Shown here piece by piece: positions 8,115 to 18,140 of a stretch of DNA of 64,000 nucleotides. This DNA is from Terrirubrum flagellatum. Lineage in GTDB: Bacteria; Pseudomonadota; Alphaproteobacteria; Rhizobiales; Beijerinckiaceae. The translations under genes and the position numbers were made by a program. The notes beneath the pieces are model-generated. The model was not told where the DNA came from, did no database searches, and saw only the letters and a list, made by a program, of their open reading frames with translations. The stretch's first letter is position 1, and the number at the start of each line of letters is the position of its first letter. Location: the NCBI RefSeq assembly GCF_022059845.1, contig NZ_CP091851.1:4887501-4951500 (forward strand). The letters are read 5' to 3'.

Positions 8115-9287
8115 ATGTCCGTCTCCCAAGCTTACGCCGCGCTCATCGCTTCGGGCGGCATCGAGCGCGATCCGGCGCAGGAGAAGCTGGTCGCCCAGCT
8201 CGACCGTCTCGCCTCCCGGCTCGCGACCCATCGGCTGGCCCGCAAATCGAGCGCGCTCGGCTGGCTGTTCTCCAAGCGCGACGCGCAGGCCGAACCGATC
8301 AAGGGCCTCTACATCTGGGGCTCGGTCGGCCGCGGCAAGACGATGCTGATGGATTTGTTCTTCAATGCGTCGCCGATCCAGCGCAAACGCCGCGCCCATT
8401 TCCACGCCTTCATGGCCGACGTGCATGAGCGCATCTACGCCCACCGGCAGAAGGTGAAGGCGGGCGACATCGCCGATGGCGATCCGATTGCGCCAACGGC
8501 GGATGCGCTGGCCGATGAAGCCTGGCTGCTCTGCTTCGATGAATTCGCGGTCACCGACATCGCCGACGCGATGATCCTCGGGCGGCTGTTCGCGCGCCTG
8601 TTCGAGCGCGGCGTCGTGGTCGTCGCGACGTCGAACGTCGAGCCATCGCAGCTCTATCGCGACGGCCTCAACCGCGCCCTGTTCCTGCCCTTCATTGATC
8701 TCCTGCAGAAATATATGGAGGTCGCGCGGCTTGATGCGCGCACCGACTTCCGGCTGGAGAAGCTTGGCGGCGAGCCGGTCTATCACACGCCGGCTGACTA
8801 CAAGGCGCGCGTCGCGCTCGACGTCGCCTTCGCCCGCCTTACCGGCAGCGCGCGCGCCACGAAGGCCGAGATCAAGATGAAGGGACGCGCGATCGAGGTG
8901 CCGCGCCAGGCGCTTGGCGTCGCGCGATTCGAGTTCGACGATCTCTGCGCGAAGCCGCTCGGCGCAAGCGACTATCTCGCCATCGCGCGCGATTATCACA
9001 CGGTCATTCTTGATGACGTGCCAAAGCTCGATTTCGCGCGGCGCAATGAGGCGAAACGCTTCATTACGCTCGTCGATGTATTCTATGAGCGCCATGTGAA
9101 GCTGCTGATCTCGGCCGACGCCGATGTCGATGATCTCTATGTGGCCGAGCGGGGCCATGAGGCGTTTGAATTCGCGCGCACGGCGTCGCGGCTCATCGAG
9201 ATGCGCAGCGAAGCCTATCTCGCATTGCCGCACGGCGCGGCCGATTCCATCGGCAGCGGCGCGACCACGGGTATTGTGGAGACGTAA
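8115..9287 (+). CDS. zapE: Cell division protein ZapE (AFG1-like ATPase)
   Basis: The 390-residue protein is an AFG1/ZapE P-loop ATPase. Walker A is GSVGRGKT at about residues 69-76, and Walker B is LLCFDEF, followed by the family segment VTDIADAMILGRLFARLFERG and later TSNVEPSQLYRDGLNR. In E. coli ZapE destabilises the FtsZ ring late in division; mitochondrial AFG1 acts on respiratory-complex subunits. In many alphaproteobacteria this gene lies near the sucABCD-mdh cluster, as here, within 5 kb of mdh. The ATG at 8115 matches the usual family N-terminus; there is no clear ribosome binding site. Confidence 0.92.
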   Translation: MSVSQAYAALIASGGIERDPAQEKLVAQLDRLASRLATHRLARKSSALGWLFSKRDAQAEPIKGLYIWGSVGRGKTMLMDLFFNASPIQRKRRAHFHAFMADVHERIYAHRQKVKAGDIADGDPIAPTADALADEAWLLCFDEFAVTDIADAMILGRLFARLFERGVVVVATSNVEPSQLYRDGLNRALFLPFIDLLQKYMEVARLDARTDFRLEKLGGEPVYHTPADYKARVALDVAFARLTGSARATKAEIKMKGRAIEVPRQALGVARFEFDDLCAKPLGASDYLAIARDYHTVILDDVPKLDFARRNEAKRFITLVDVFYERHVKLLISADADVDDLYVAERGHEAFEFARTASRLIEMRSEAYLALPHGAADSIGSGATTGIVET

Positions 9288-9328
9288 GGTTCTTCGGATG
9301 CTGAGTTGTGCTCGCGATGCTCGCGAGT

Positions 9329-9488
9329 CTTTCGCTGGGCCCCGGACACGGTTCCGCTCCACTTCGTTGCGCTTCACCGTTCCGGGGACGGTGAGAGCTT
9401 CACCGCGGCTCATTGAGGCTCCCTCCGTCCCCGGTTCCATGAAGCGAGGCGAAGTCCGAGCGGAATGGAGACCGGGGTCCAGCAAAGA
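9329..9488. repeat. Long imperfect palindromic element
   Basis: TTTCGCTGGGCCCCGG at the left end is answered by CCGGGGTCCAGCAAAG at the right end, and internal segments (CCGTTCCGGGGACGG versus CCGTCCCCGGTTCC) also pair. The unit recurs in part at 61665-61775, where ACCCCGGTCTCCATTCCG is shared. It behaves like the REP/BIME-type intergenic repeats common in this order and does not code for protein. Confidence 0.7.
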
Positions 9489-9529
9489 AATTGCGCCGCA
9501 GGCGCTCATCAAATCGGGCGGAACGCGCG

Positions 9530-9943
9530 CTAGAATCTCGCGCAGCTCCGCTGCGTGACCAATCCAACCGATTGCTGATTGAACTTCTTCTTGTAGGCCT
9601 CCGCGATCTCGTCGAGCCGCGGCGCATCGCGCGTCTCGTCGCCAAGCACGATCATCACCACCTTGCTCGGTTCGCGCGTGATGCGATTGCTGCTGCTGTC
9701 GCGATACTGGCCGCGCCCGTCGAGCACGGTGAAGCCGTCGGAAAAGCGCGGCGTCACTTCGGCGTCGATGAAACGTCGGAAATCATTCTCCGACACGCCG
9801 AGCCGCTCGCCGATGTTGCGGCCGAACAGAAGCTGCGCGACGAGCTTCGGCTCCGCGCCGCCGCCACAGGCAGGGCCGGGCAGGCTGGCGCAAGACGCGA
9901 GGACCGGAGCGAACATCGCTGCGAACATAAACCTGATGCGCAT
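9530..9943 (-). CDS. DUF3574-type lipoprotein
   Basis: A 137-residue protein with a lipoprotein signal; the lipobox LASC is near residues 14-17. The mature part matches the DUF3574 pattern: LLFGRNIGERLGVSENDFRR, then EVTPRFSDGFTVLDGRGQYR and SKVVMIVLGD. The domain is an alpha/beta secreted domain of unknown function. The start at 9943 is preceded by AAGGGGGAG, while a longer in-frame version would begin at 10033. It is encoded divergently from the DUF1003 gene. Confidence 0.75.
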   Translation of the reverse strand: MRIRFMFAAMFAPVLASCASLPGPACGGGAEPKLVAQLLFGRNIGERLGVSENDFRRFIDAEVTPRFSDGFTVLDGRGQYRDSSSNRITREPSKVVMIVLGDETRDAPRLDEIAEAYKKKFNQQSVGLVTQRSCARF

Positions 9944-10059
9944 CGCTCCCCCTTGTCGGGCGCGAACATGCCGCAGCCTCGGTCCCGCGTCGAGCGCGCC
10001 TGTCGCATCGACAGGCTGATGGCTCCACGCCATGTTTCGATATCGGACGGAGGCTCTTC

Positions 10060-10812
10060 ATGAAAAACGCCGACGCATCGAATGGTCTGCGTTGCGCCAT
10101 ATCAGGCGCGTCGCTGACGCGCCGGGAGGCCGTGCCGATCGCGCTGGTGCGGCCGGAGCTCGCCGCGCATATTCGCAAGGAGCATCCGGAGCTTCAGCCT
10201 GACGCCGTGATCAGCCGCGCGACGCTCGATCAATATCGCGGCCGCATGGTCGAGGAATTGCTGCATGAAGAGCGCGGCGAACTGACCGATCTCGAAAAGG
10301 ACGTGGTGGCGAGCCTCGCGTCCCATGACATCATCTCGCAGGATGTGGAGAGCGAGGCGGACGAGCGCCGCACTTTTGGAGAACGCGCAGCCGATCTCGT
10401 GGCGCAGTTCGGCGGAAGCTGGAGCTTCATCATCGCCTTCGCCGCCTTCGCCTTCATCTGGATGGGAATCAATCTTGTCTGGGCGTCGGCCACTTTCGAT
10501 CCCTATCCCTTCATCCTGCTCAACCTCGTGCTCTCCTGTCTCGCCGCCATCCAGGCGCCGATCATCATGATGAGTCAGGGCCGCAAGGAGGCGAAGGACA
10601 GGTTGCGGGCGCAATCGGACTATCGCGTCAATCTCAAGGCGGAGCTGGAGATCAGGCATTTGCATGAAAAGATCGACCACATGCTGCTGAAGCAATGGGA
10701 TCGTCTCGCCGAAATCCAGAAGATCCAGCTCGATCTGCTGCAGGAGCTCGCGGAAAGCCGCGGCATGCGAAAGGCGCCGAAGCCCGTGGAGTCGCCGCCT
10801 AGTTCAACCTAG
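10060..10812 (+). CDS. DUF1003 family membrane protein
   Basis: The 250-residue protein has a cytosolic N-terminal part of about 115 residues, two transmembrane helices (about residues 121-143 and 148-167, joined by a short loop containing ASATFDPYPF), and a charged C-terminal helix predicted to form a coiled coil (ELEIRHLHEKIDHMLLKQW). This layout and the QAPIIMMSQGRKEAKDR segment are characteristic of DUF1003 proteins, whose role is not established. GGAGG lies seven bases before the ATG. The 3' end overlaps the convergent ECF sigma gene by 14 bases. Confidence 0.85.
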   Translation: MKNADASNGLRCAISGASLTRREAVPIALVRPELAAHIRKEHPELQPDAVISRATLDQYRGRMVEELLHEERGELTDLEKDVVASLASHDIISQDVESEADERRTFGERAADLVAQFGGSWSFIIAFAAFAFIWMGINLVWASATFDPYPFILLNLVLSCLAAIQAPIIMMSQGRKEAKDRLRAQSDYRVNLKAELEIRHLHEKIDHMLLKQWDRLAEIQKIQLDLLQELAESRGMRKAPKPVESPPSST

Positions 10813-11668
10813 AATCGTCGAGATGGCGCAGCTTGTCAGGATTGCGCGTGACATACATCGCGACGATTCGGCCATCCACGATCTCGAACGCCGTCGTCTG
10901 GACGCCGTCATGCTCGCGCGTGACGAAGCCCGGCAATCCGTTGATGAGAGCGTAGCGCACCAGCGCCGAGGGATGAGCGGCGAATATCTTCGCGAGATTC
11001 TCCTGCACGCTGAGCGCAGCATCGATGCCGATGATCGGCTGCGTCGCCGCCGGACGTTTGCCGCCGCCGTCGGAATAGATCGCGATGTCGTCGGCGAGGA
11101 GAGATTTCAGCGTCGTCATGTCGCCGCTGCGCGAGGCCGTGAAAAAGGCGGCGGCGATATCGAGGCCGCGCTCCTTCGGCATGTCGAAGCGCGGCCGATC
11201 GGCGCGCACATGGGAGCGAGCGCGGCTCGCCAATTGCCGGCAGGCGGCGGAATCGCGGCCGATCGCTTCGCCGATCTCGTCGAAACCCATGCCGAACACG
11301 TCATGCAGGAGAAAGGCGGCGCGTTCGAGCGGCGAGAGGCGTTCCAGCGCCATCATCAAAGGCAGGGTGACGTCTTCGTCCACGGCGTCCTCACTGGATT
11401 CGACGACGGGTTCGGGCAGCCAGGGACCGATATAGGTCTCGCGCCGGCTGCGGGCGGATTTGAGCTGATCGAGACAGAGCCGCGTCACCACGCGCGTCAG
11501 GAAGGCTTCGGGATCGCGCACGGCGGCGCGATCCGTCTCAAGCCAGCGCAGAAACGCGTCTTGCGCGACATCCTCCGCATCCGCGACCGATCCGAGCATG
11601 CGATAGGCGATGCGGATCAGCCGCGGACGATGCGGATCGAACGACGCGGCGGCGTCACCGCTGTTCAC
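10799..11668 (-). CDS. ECF41-type RNA polymerase sigma factor (SigJ-like)
   Basis: The 289-residue protein has sigma region 2 (IRIAYRMLGSVADAEDVAQD, about residues 18-37), sigma region 4 with its helix-turn-helix (FDEIGEAIGRDSAACRQLASRA) and a C-terminal SnoaL/NTF2-like domain (about residues 175-285). This fused domain defines group ECF41, where it regulates sigma activity instead of an anti-sigma factor. ECF41 factors are known to control adjacent COE genes (carboxymuconolactone decarboxylase, oxidoreductase, epimerase). Here the carboxymuconolactone decarboxylase gene is directly upstream with ATGA overlap, and an ECF41 promoter precedes that gene, suggesting autoregulation. Confidence 0.93.
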   Translation of the reverse strand: MNSGDAAASFDPHRPRLIRIAYRMLGSVADAEDVAQDAFLRWLETDRAAVRDPEAFLTRVVTRLCLDQLKSARSRRETYIGPWLPEPVVESSEDAVDEDVTLPLMMALERLSPLERAAFLLHDVFGMGFDEIGEAIGRDSAACRQLASRARSHVRADRPRFDMPKERGLDIAAAFFTASRSGDMTTLKSLLADDIAIYSDGGGKRPAATQPIIGIDAALSVQENLAKIFAAHPSALVRYALINGLPGFVTREHDGVQTTAFEIVDGRIVAMYVTRNPDKLRHLDDSRLN

Positions 11669-12123
11669 GCGGCCGCCTTCGTCTCGGCGGGATGCACGCT
11701 GCGGAAGCCGACATTGATGCGGTTCCAGCCATTGATGGCGACGATCAGCATGGTGAGCTTCACCTGCTCCTCCTCAGTGAATTCCGCCTTCACCGCTTCA
11801 TACGCCTCATCCTGCGCGCGCGCATCGTCGAGATCGGTGAGCGCTTCGGTCCAGGCCAGCGCCGCGCGTTCACGCGCGCTGTAGAGCGGCGATTCGCGCC
11901 AGGCGTTGAGCAGATAAAGCCGCTCTTCGGTTTCGCCGGCCTTGCGCGCATCCTTCGCATGCATATGCAGGCAGAAGCCGCAGCCATTGATCTGCGAAGC
12001 GCGCATCTTCACGAGCTCGCCGAGGCTGTGTTCGAGGCCGTCCTTTTCAAGCGCCGCGCCGAAGGCGAGCAGGGCCTGCATCGTTTTGGGGGCGGCGGAA
12101 AACGGGTTCAGTCGGGCTTTCAT
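11665..12123 (-). CDS. Carboxymuconolactone decarboxylase / AhpD-like protein
   Basis: The 152-residue protein carries the AhpD-like redox motif in NGCGFCLHMHAKDAR (CxxC with downstream His), placing it in the CMD family. Members act as peroxidase-type reductases or decarboxylases; the CxxC suggests the former. It is the first gene of a two-gene operon with the ECF41 sigma factor, overlapping it by four bases. GGAG stands six bases before the ATG, and an ECF41 promoter ends 40 bases upstream. It is the expected target of that sigma factor. Confidence 0.9.
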   Translation of the reverse strand: MKARLNPFSAAPKTMQALLAFGAALEKDGLEHSLGELVKMRASQINGCGFCLHMHAKDARKAGETEERLYLLNAWRESPLYSARERAALAWTEALTDLDDARAQDEAYEAVKAEFTEEEQVKLTMLIVAINGWNRINVGFRSVHPAETKAAA

Positions 12124-12163
12124 GTCAATCTCCGTGAGGGGCGAGGGGTTCGCCTGCCATCAA

Positions 12164-12190
12164 GACGAGACAGCCATGCGGGATGTGACA
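12164..12190 (-). promoter_or_regulatory. ECF41 promoter
   Basis: Read on the minus strand: TGTCACA (12190-12184), a spacer of exactly 16 bases, then CGTC (12167-12164). This is identical to the published ECF41 consensus TGTCACA-N16-CGTC, as I recall it. The -10 element is 40 bases from the ATG of the carboxymuconolactone decarboxylase gene. Confidence 0.88.
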
Positions 12191-12285
12191 TCGGGGGCGA
12201 AAAAATCTCACGGATGGTGAGGCGTACGAGCTCCCGTTGCGCGGGTGATGGGATAAGCGCAGATTCGTCGGGTCGGAGCGAATAG

Positions 12286-12603
12286 ATGACGGTTTCGGAT
12301 CAACTGCGCCGATGGTTCCCGTTCCCAAAGACGCGGGGTGACCGGGTCGTCTATGTGATCGTCGCCATCGCGGCGGCGAATTTCCTCTCCTTCGCCGCGA
12401 TCAGTTCATTCATCGGCGGTGACGCCTTGAACGGCAAATATGAAGCCGGTCACTATTTCCTGAACAATCACGGGCGGCTAACCGAGGTCAGTGAGTCCGT
12501 CTTCAATTACAGCAAATGGCACGCTCGAAGTCTTTTCCTGACTCATCCACTTGCGATTTTGGCCGGGCTCGTCGCGGCAGCTTCGAAGAAGTGGAGCCTC
12601 TGA
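12286..12603 (+). CDS. Small membrane protein of unknown function
   Basis: A 105-residue protein with two probable transmembrane helices: VVYVIVAIAAANFLSFAAI (about residues 21-39) and LTHPLAILAGLVAAA (about 85-99). The intervening 45 residues are polar and aromatic (KYEAGHYFLNNHGRLTEVSE) and would lie on one side of the membrane. No family was recognised. It is divergent from the CMD-ECF41 operon and might share its regulatory region, but no second ECF41 motif was seen pointing this way. Confidence 0.6.
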   Translation: MTVSDQLRRWFPFPKTRGDRVVYVIVAIAAANFLSFAAISSFIGGDALNGKYEAGHYFLNNHGRLTEVSESVFNYSKWHARSLFLTHPLAILAGLVAAASKKWSL

Positions 12604-12652
12604 CGATGGCGGAGGGTGGCGCTCGCGCCTCGCTTTACAGCGAGACGCACTC

Positions 12653-13297
12653 ATGACCCTGCAGGCCCCCCTCGGTCGCCCAGCCTCCTCTCCGACGGAT
12701 AGCGCGCAGTCGCGGCTGCTGGCGCTGGCGGAGGAGGAAATCCGGCGGCAGGGCTTCAAGCGCATGCGCGTCGTCGCGATCGCCGAGGCGGCCGGCATGA
12801 CCCACGCCAATGTCTATCGCTACTTCCCCTCGCGGCTGGCGCTGGCTGATGCGGTGACCGTCGGCTGGCTCAAGCCCGTCGAGGCTGCGCTGCTGGACGC
12901 CGCGACGGCGGCTGATCCCGCCGTCGACAAGCTCGAACGCATGGCGCTCGCGCTGGCGCAGGCCTACCGCGACCGGCTGGAGCAGGACGCCAATCTGTTC
13001 GCCCTGTTCGCCGACGCGGTGGAGAAGGCGCGCCCGGTCGCCCGTAAGCATCGCGCCCGCACGCGCGAACTGATCGGCCGCGTGGTCGAGGAGGCGTTGG
13101 GAGAGGACAGCGCCGGGCGGGCGGAGCGGGAGAAGGCGACGAATCTCCTGTTCGACGCCGGTCATCGCTTCCTGCATCCGACGTCGGTTCTACAGGACAA
13201 AGACGTTCCCCGAAGCGCGTTCAATCAGCGGCTCAACCTGATGCTGGAGGTGACGCTGCGCTATTTTCGCACTCGCCTGCGCATCGACGGAGCTTGA
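12653..13297 (+). CDS. TetR-family transcriptional regulator
   Basis: A 214-residue TetR-type repressor. The helix-turn-helix is at about residues 35-60 (VVAIAEAAGMTHANVYRYFPSR), the family signature; the remaining residues form the helical ligand-binding and dimerisation domain, including a C-terminal tetracyclin-repressor-like segment. No obvious target gene flanks it, though an AT-rich inverted repeat at 13312-13333 lies just downstream. The start at 12653 is preferred because it gives the usual short N-terminal arm. Confidence 0.88.
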   Translation: MTLQAPLGRPASSPTDSAQSRLLALAEEEIRRQGFKRMRVVAIAEAAGMTHANVYRYFPSRLALADAVTVGWLKPVEAALLDAATAADPAVDKLERMALALAQAYRDRLEQDANLFALFADAVEKARPVARKHRARTRELIGRVVEEALGEDSAGRAEREKATNLLFDAGHRFLHPTSVLQDKDVPRSAFNQRLNLMLEVTLRYFRTRLRIDGA

Positions 13298-13311
13298 TAT
13301 TTTGATACGAT

Positions 13312-13333
13312 TTACAAAATATGTAATTTGTAA
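13312..13333. promoter_or_regulatory. AT-rich inverted repeat, candidate operator
   Basis: TTACAAA (13312-13318) and TTTGTAA (13327-13333) form a 7-bp inverted repeat with an 8-base spacer. It sits in an AT-rich patch between the TetR gene and mdh. It could be an operator for the TetR protein or part of the upstream region of the mdh operon; there is no direct evidence for either. Confidence 0.35.
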
Positions 13334-14533
<1,200 letters not shown>

Positions 14534-14535
14534 CT

Positions 14536-14670
14536 GTCATCCCGGGCGCGCCGCAGCACGTAGTGGTGCGGCGCAGACCCGGGACCTCTGTGAATTGAGC
14601 CTTTGACGGAACAAGGTCCCGGATTAGCAGCGCACCGCTTCGCGCTGCGCCGCATCCGGGATGACGGGAG
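14536..14670. repeat. Inverted pair of palindromic units (BIME-like)
   Basis: TCATCCCGGGCGCGCCGCAG at the left is matched, in reverse complement, by CTGCGCCGCATCCGGGATGA at the right, and the match continues inward through CCCGGGACCT. Each half is itself palindromic. It fills the mdh-sucC gap and could act as an mRNA processing or attenuation site within the operon. Confidence 0.75.
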
Positions 14671-14676
14671 AACGGA

Positions 14677-15873
14677 ATGAACATCCACGAATATCAGGGC
14701 AAGGCCGTCCTCAAGGAATTCGGGCTTCCCGTGTCCGCGGGCTTTCCCGCCTTCACCGCCGACGAAGCTGTCGACGCCGCGAAGAAGCTGCCCGGCCCGC
14801 TCTATGTCGTGAAGTCGCAGATCCACGCCGGCGGCCGCGGCAAGGGCAAGTTCAAGGAATTGCCTGCCGACGCCAAGGGCGGCGTGCGCCTTGCAAAGTC
14901 GGTCGAGGAGGTCGGCGCCTTCGCCAAGGAAATGCTCGGCCATACGCTTGTGACCCTGCAGACCGGTCCGGCGGGCAAGCAGGTCAACCGCCTCTATATC
15001 GAGGACGGCTCGGACATTGCGAAGGAGTTCTATCTCTCGCTGCTCGTCGATCGCGAGACCTCGCGCGTCGCTTTCGTCGTCTCAACCGAAGGCGGCATGG
15101 ACATCGAGAAGGTCGCGCATGACACGCCCGACAAGATCGTCACCTTCTCGGTCGATCCCGCGACCGGGCTGATGCCCCATCATGTGCGCGCTTTCGCGGA
15201 AGCGCTGCATCTGCAGGGCGATGTCGCCAAGCAGGCGTCGCCGGTGCTCAACGGCCTCTACAACGCGTTCGTCGCCAAGGACATGGCGATGCTCGAAATC
15301 AACCCGCTGATCCTGACGAAGGACAGCAAGATCAAGGTGCTCGACGCCAAGATCTCGTTTGATTCGAACGCGCTCTATCGCCATGCCGACATGGTCGCGC
15401 TGCGCGACGAGACCGAAGAGGACGCCAAGGAGATCGAGGCGTCGAAATATGATCTCGCCTATATCGCGCTCGACGGCACGATCGGCTGCATGGTCAATGG
15501 CGCCGGCCTCGCGATGGCGACGCTCGACATCATCCAGCTCTATGGCGAATCGCCTGCGAACTTCCTCGATGTCGGCGGCGGCGCCTCGGAAGAGAAGGTG
15601 ACGGCGGCGTTCAAGATCATCACCGCCGATCCCAAGGTGAAGGGCATTCTCGTCAATATCTTCGGCGGCATCATGAAGTGCGACGTGATCGCGCGCGGCG
15701 TCATCGCCGCGGTGAAGGCGGTCGGCCTCAAGGTGCCGCTGGTCGTGCGCCTCGAAGGGACGAACGTGCAGGAAGGCAAGGAGATCATCTCCTCGTCCGG
15801 TCTCAACGTCATTCCCGCCGACGATCTCGACGACGCCGCGCAGAAGATCGTGAATGCGGTGAAGAAGGGCTGA
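14677..15873 (+). CDS. sucC: Succinyl-CoA synthetase beta subunit (ADP-forming)
   Basis: The 398-residue protein has an ATP-grasp N-terminal domain ([31 protein letters not shown] is the nucleotide-binding loop) and the C-terminal CoA-ligase domain with [13 protein letters not shown] and [10 protein letters not shown]. With SucD it converts succinyl-CoA to succinate with formation of ATP. It is full length. Unusually, sucD does not follow directly: two unrelated genes of about 1 kb lie between. Confidence 0.97.
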   Translation: MNIHEYQGKAVLKEFGLPVSAGFPAFTADEAVDAAKKLPGPLYVVKSQIHAGGRGKGKFKELPADAKGGVRLAKSVEEVGAFAKEMLGHTLVTLQTGPAGKQVNRLYIEDGSDIAKEFYLSLLVDRETSRVAFVVSTEGGMDIEKVAHDTPDKIVTFSVDPATGLMPHHVRAFAEALHLQGDVAKQASPVLNGLYNAFVAKDMAMLEINPLILTKDSKIKVLDAKISFDSNALYRHADMVALRDETEEDAKEIEASKYDLAYIALDGTIGCMVNGAGLAMATLDIIQLYGESPANFLDVGGGASEEKVTAAFKIITADPKVKGILVNIFGGIMKCDVIARGVIAAVKAVGLKVPLVVRLEGTNVQEGKEIISSSGLNVIPADDLDDAAQKIVNAVKKG

Positions 15874-15876
15874 TCC

Positions 15877-16359
15877 ATGCCCGCGGCGGACCAGATCGCT
15901 GCGCCGCAGCCGCTCGACGAGCACCGCAAGCTTGCGGCGCTCGCGGGCGAATGGGCGGGCGAGGAGATGGTCTATCCCTCGCGCTGGTTCGAGGCCGGGC
16001 CGGCGGTGTCGCATGTGAATGCGCGCGTCGATTTGGGCGGCTTCTGCGTGATCCAGGACTATCGCCAGATGCGACACGGCCAGCAGATTTTCGCCGGCCA
16101 TGGCGTCTTCACGTTCGATCGCGACGACCGGCTCTACAAGATGTTCTGGCACGATTCGCTTGGCTATTTCGCGCCGGCGCCGGCCTCGGGAAGCTGGAAG
16201 GACGGAACGCTGACGCTGCTGCGCGGCTCGCTTCGCGGCGGCGCGCGCCACATCTTCGAATTTCCCGACGAGAACACCTACACGCTGAAGATCCAGTTCT
16301 CGCCTGACGCGGAAGGATGGGCCGACGTGCTCTCCGGCGTCTACAGGCGACTGAGTTGA
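15877..16359 (+). CDS. DUF1579-like protein between sucC and sucD
   Basis: The 160-residue protein resembles DUF1579 domains: an early [14 protein letters not shown] strand, then [13 protein letters not shown] and [17 protein letters not shown], consistent with a small beta-barrel. No signal peptide is present. The ATG lies three bases after the sucC stop, so it is translated from the same mRNA. The function is unknown; its place inside the suc operon could be accidental. Confidence 0.7.
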   Translation: MPAADQIAAPQPLDEHRKLAALAGEWAGEEMVYPSRWFEAGPAVSHVNARVDLGGFCVIQDYRQMRHGQQIFAGHGVFTFDRDDRLYKMFWHDSLGYFAPAPASGSWKDGTLTLLRGSLRGGARHIFEFPDENTYTLKIQFSPDAEGWADVLSGVYRRLS

Positions 16360-16367
16360 GGCGGGCG

Positions 16368-16883
16368 ATGGCGAGTGTTCGCGCTGAAATCGTGATGGCG
16401 GGCCTGACGCTGGCGGCGACGGCGAATTCGGCGCGCGCCGACGAGAACGACATGCTGTTTGGCGCGATCAACGATTTCTGCGCCCGTCCGCGCGGCACTA
16501 TCACGGAAACCACGAAGAAGGCGGCGCAGTCGCCGTTCCGGGCCGAAACGCGCTGCGCCCGCGCCGAGGACAAGACCTATCGGTGCGGAGCCTACTTCGC
16601 AAAGCTCAATGGCGGCGCGACTTTGACGCTGTCGGCGAAATCCCCGAGCGCGCCGGCGTCCGAATGCCTGTTTGTTGGATATTCGGACGATCTTGCCGGG
16701 CTGCTCGCGCGCATGACAACGGAATTCGCCCTTTCGCAGCCGGTGGAAACGCCGCTGACTTATAACGGCTGGAAATCGTCAGGCGGCGTGACTGCGGACG
16801 GCCGCACGGCGACGGTCGCGCTCAATTATTCCCTGCAAGACAACCAAAAAGCAGGCTCCTTCAATCTCGTTATCAGGCGGTAA
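16368..16883 (+). CDS. Hypothetical exported protein between sucC and sucD
   Basis: A 171-residue protein with a signal peptide ending near ANSARA and a mature part that begins DENDMLFGAINDFC. Four cysteines (in NDFCARP, TRCARAED, YRCGAYF and SECLFVG) suggest disulfide bonds in the periplasm. The start at 16368 has GAGG upstream. It lies within the suc operon, four bases before sucD. No family was recognised. Confidence 0.65.
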   Translation: MASVRAEIVMAGLTLAATANSARADENDMLFGAINDFCARPRGTITETTKKAAQSPFRAETRCARAEDKTYRCGAYFAKLNGGATLTLSAKSPSAPASECLFVGYSDDLAGLLARMTTEFALSQPVETPLTYNGWKSSGGVTADGRTATVALNYSLQDNQKAGSFNLVIRR

Positions 16884-16886
16884 GCA

Positions 16887-17771
16887 ATGTCCATCCTCAT
16901 CGACAAAAACACCAAGGTCATCACGCAGGGCTTCACTGGCAAGAATGGCACGTTCCATTCCGAGCAGGCGCTCGCCTATGGCACGAAGATGGTCGGCGGC
17001 ACATCGCCCGGCAAAGGCGGCTCGAAGCATCTCAACCTGCCTGTGTTCGACACGGTGAAGGAAGCGCGCGATGCGACCGGCGCCGACGCCTCGGTGATCT
17101 ATGTGCCGCCTCCGGGCGCGGCTGATGCGATCTGCGAAGCGATCGATGCGGAGATTCCGCTGATCGTCTGCATCACCGAAGGCATTCCGGTGCTCGACAT
17201 GGTGAAGGTGAAGCGTTCGCTTTCGGGCTCGAAGTCGCGCCTCATCGGGCCGAACTGCCCCGGCGTCGTCACCGCCGGCGAATCGAAGATCGGCATCATG
17301 CCGGCCAACATCTTCAAGCCCGGCAATGTCGGCATTGTCTCGCGTTCGGGCACGCTTACATATGAAGCGGTGTTCCAGACGACGCGCGAAGGCCTCGGCC
17401 AGACGACGGCGGTCGGCATTGGCGGCGATCCCGTCAAGGGCACCGAATATATCGACATGCTGGAAATGTTCCTCGCCGACCCGAACACCAAGTCGATCAT
17501 CATGATCGGCGAGATCGGCGGTTCGGCCGAAGAGGACGCGGCGCAGTTCATCAAGGACGAGGCGAAGCGCGGCCGCAAGAAGCCGATGGTCGGCTTCATC
17601 GCGGGCCGCACGGCGCCTCCCGGCCGTCGCATGGGCCACGCCGGCGCGATCATCTCAGGCGGCAAGGGCGGCGCGGAAGACAAGATCGCCGCGATGGAGT
17701 CAGCCGGCATCAAGGTGTCGCCGTCGCCGGCGCGCCTCGGCAAGACGCTGGTCGAAGTCCTCAAGGGCTGA
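16887..17771 (+). CDS. sucD: Succinyl-CoA synthetase alpha subunit
   Basis: The 294-residue protein has the CoA-binding N-terminal Rossmann domain ([13 protein letters not shown]), the conserved GPNCPG at residues 121-126, and the phosphohistidine H251 in [13 protein letters not shown], which is phosphorylated during catalysis. It forms the active enzyme with SucC. It follows the exported-protein gene by three bases and is followed by a cupin gene. Confidence 0.97.
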   Translation: MSILIDKNTKVITQGFTGKNGTFHSEQALAYGTKMVGGTSPGKGGSKHLNLPVFDTVKEARDATGADASVIYVPPPGAADAICEAIDAEIPLIVCITEGIPVLDMVKVKRSLSGSKSRLIGPNCPGVVTAGESKIGIMPANIFKPGNVGIVSRSGTLTYEAVFQTTREGLGQTTAVGIGGDPVKGTEYIDMLEMFLADPNTKSIIMIGEIGGSAEEDAAQFIKDEAKRGRKKPMVGFIAGRTAPPGRRMGHAGAIISGGKGGAEDKIAAMESAGIKVSPSPARLGKTLVEVLKG

Positions 17772-17783
17772 GCGACAAGCGCC

Positions 17784-18125
17784 ATGCGCATGAGCGGCAT
17801 CCCCTTCGGCACCACGGACTGGTCGGCGATCGAGCCGACGCGTCACGCAGGCGATGTCGGCGAAGCGACATGGCGCACGCAGCATTTCGGACCTGCCGAT
17901 AACGCCATCCGCGTGCGGATGGTCGAATATTCGCCGGGTTACGAGTCCGACCATTGGTGCAGCAAGGGCCATGTCCTGCTTTGCGTCGAAGGCGAACTCG
18001 AAACGACGCTGGAGGACGGACGCGTTTTCGTTCTCACCCCCGGCGTCAGCTATCAGGTTGCGGATGGGGCCGAGCCGCATCGTTCGCGGACAAGGAGCGG
18101 CGCCAAGCTGTTCATTGTCGATTGA
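17784..18125 (+). CDS. DHCW-motif cupin-fold protein
   Basis: The 113-residue protein is a single small cupin barrel. It contains YESDHWCSKGHVLLCVEGEL, where DHWC-x-KGH is the hallmark of a small cupin family, and VADGAEPHRS, which supplies the second cupin histidine. Metal binding is plausible; no substrate is known. It lies 12 bases after sucD and 15 before sucA, so it is part of the operon. It is the third non-TCA gene inserted in the cluster. Confidence 0.8.
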   Translation: MRMSGIPFGTTDWSAIEPTRHAGDVGEATWRTQHFGPADNAIRVRMVEYSPGYESDHWCSKGHVLLCVEGELETTLEDGRVFVLTPGVSYQVADGAEPHRSRTRSGAKLFIVD

Positions 18126-18140
18126 AGAAAGGTGACACGG

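Noticed and set aside
7929-9512. A 527-codon open frame on the minus strand.
   Set aside because: It is antisense to zapE and runs into a palindromic repeat; its composition is that of a shadow frame.
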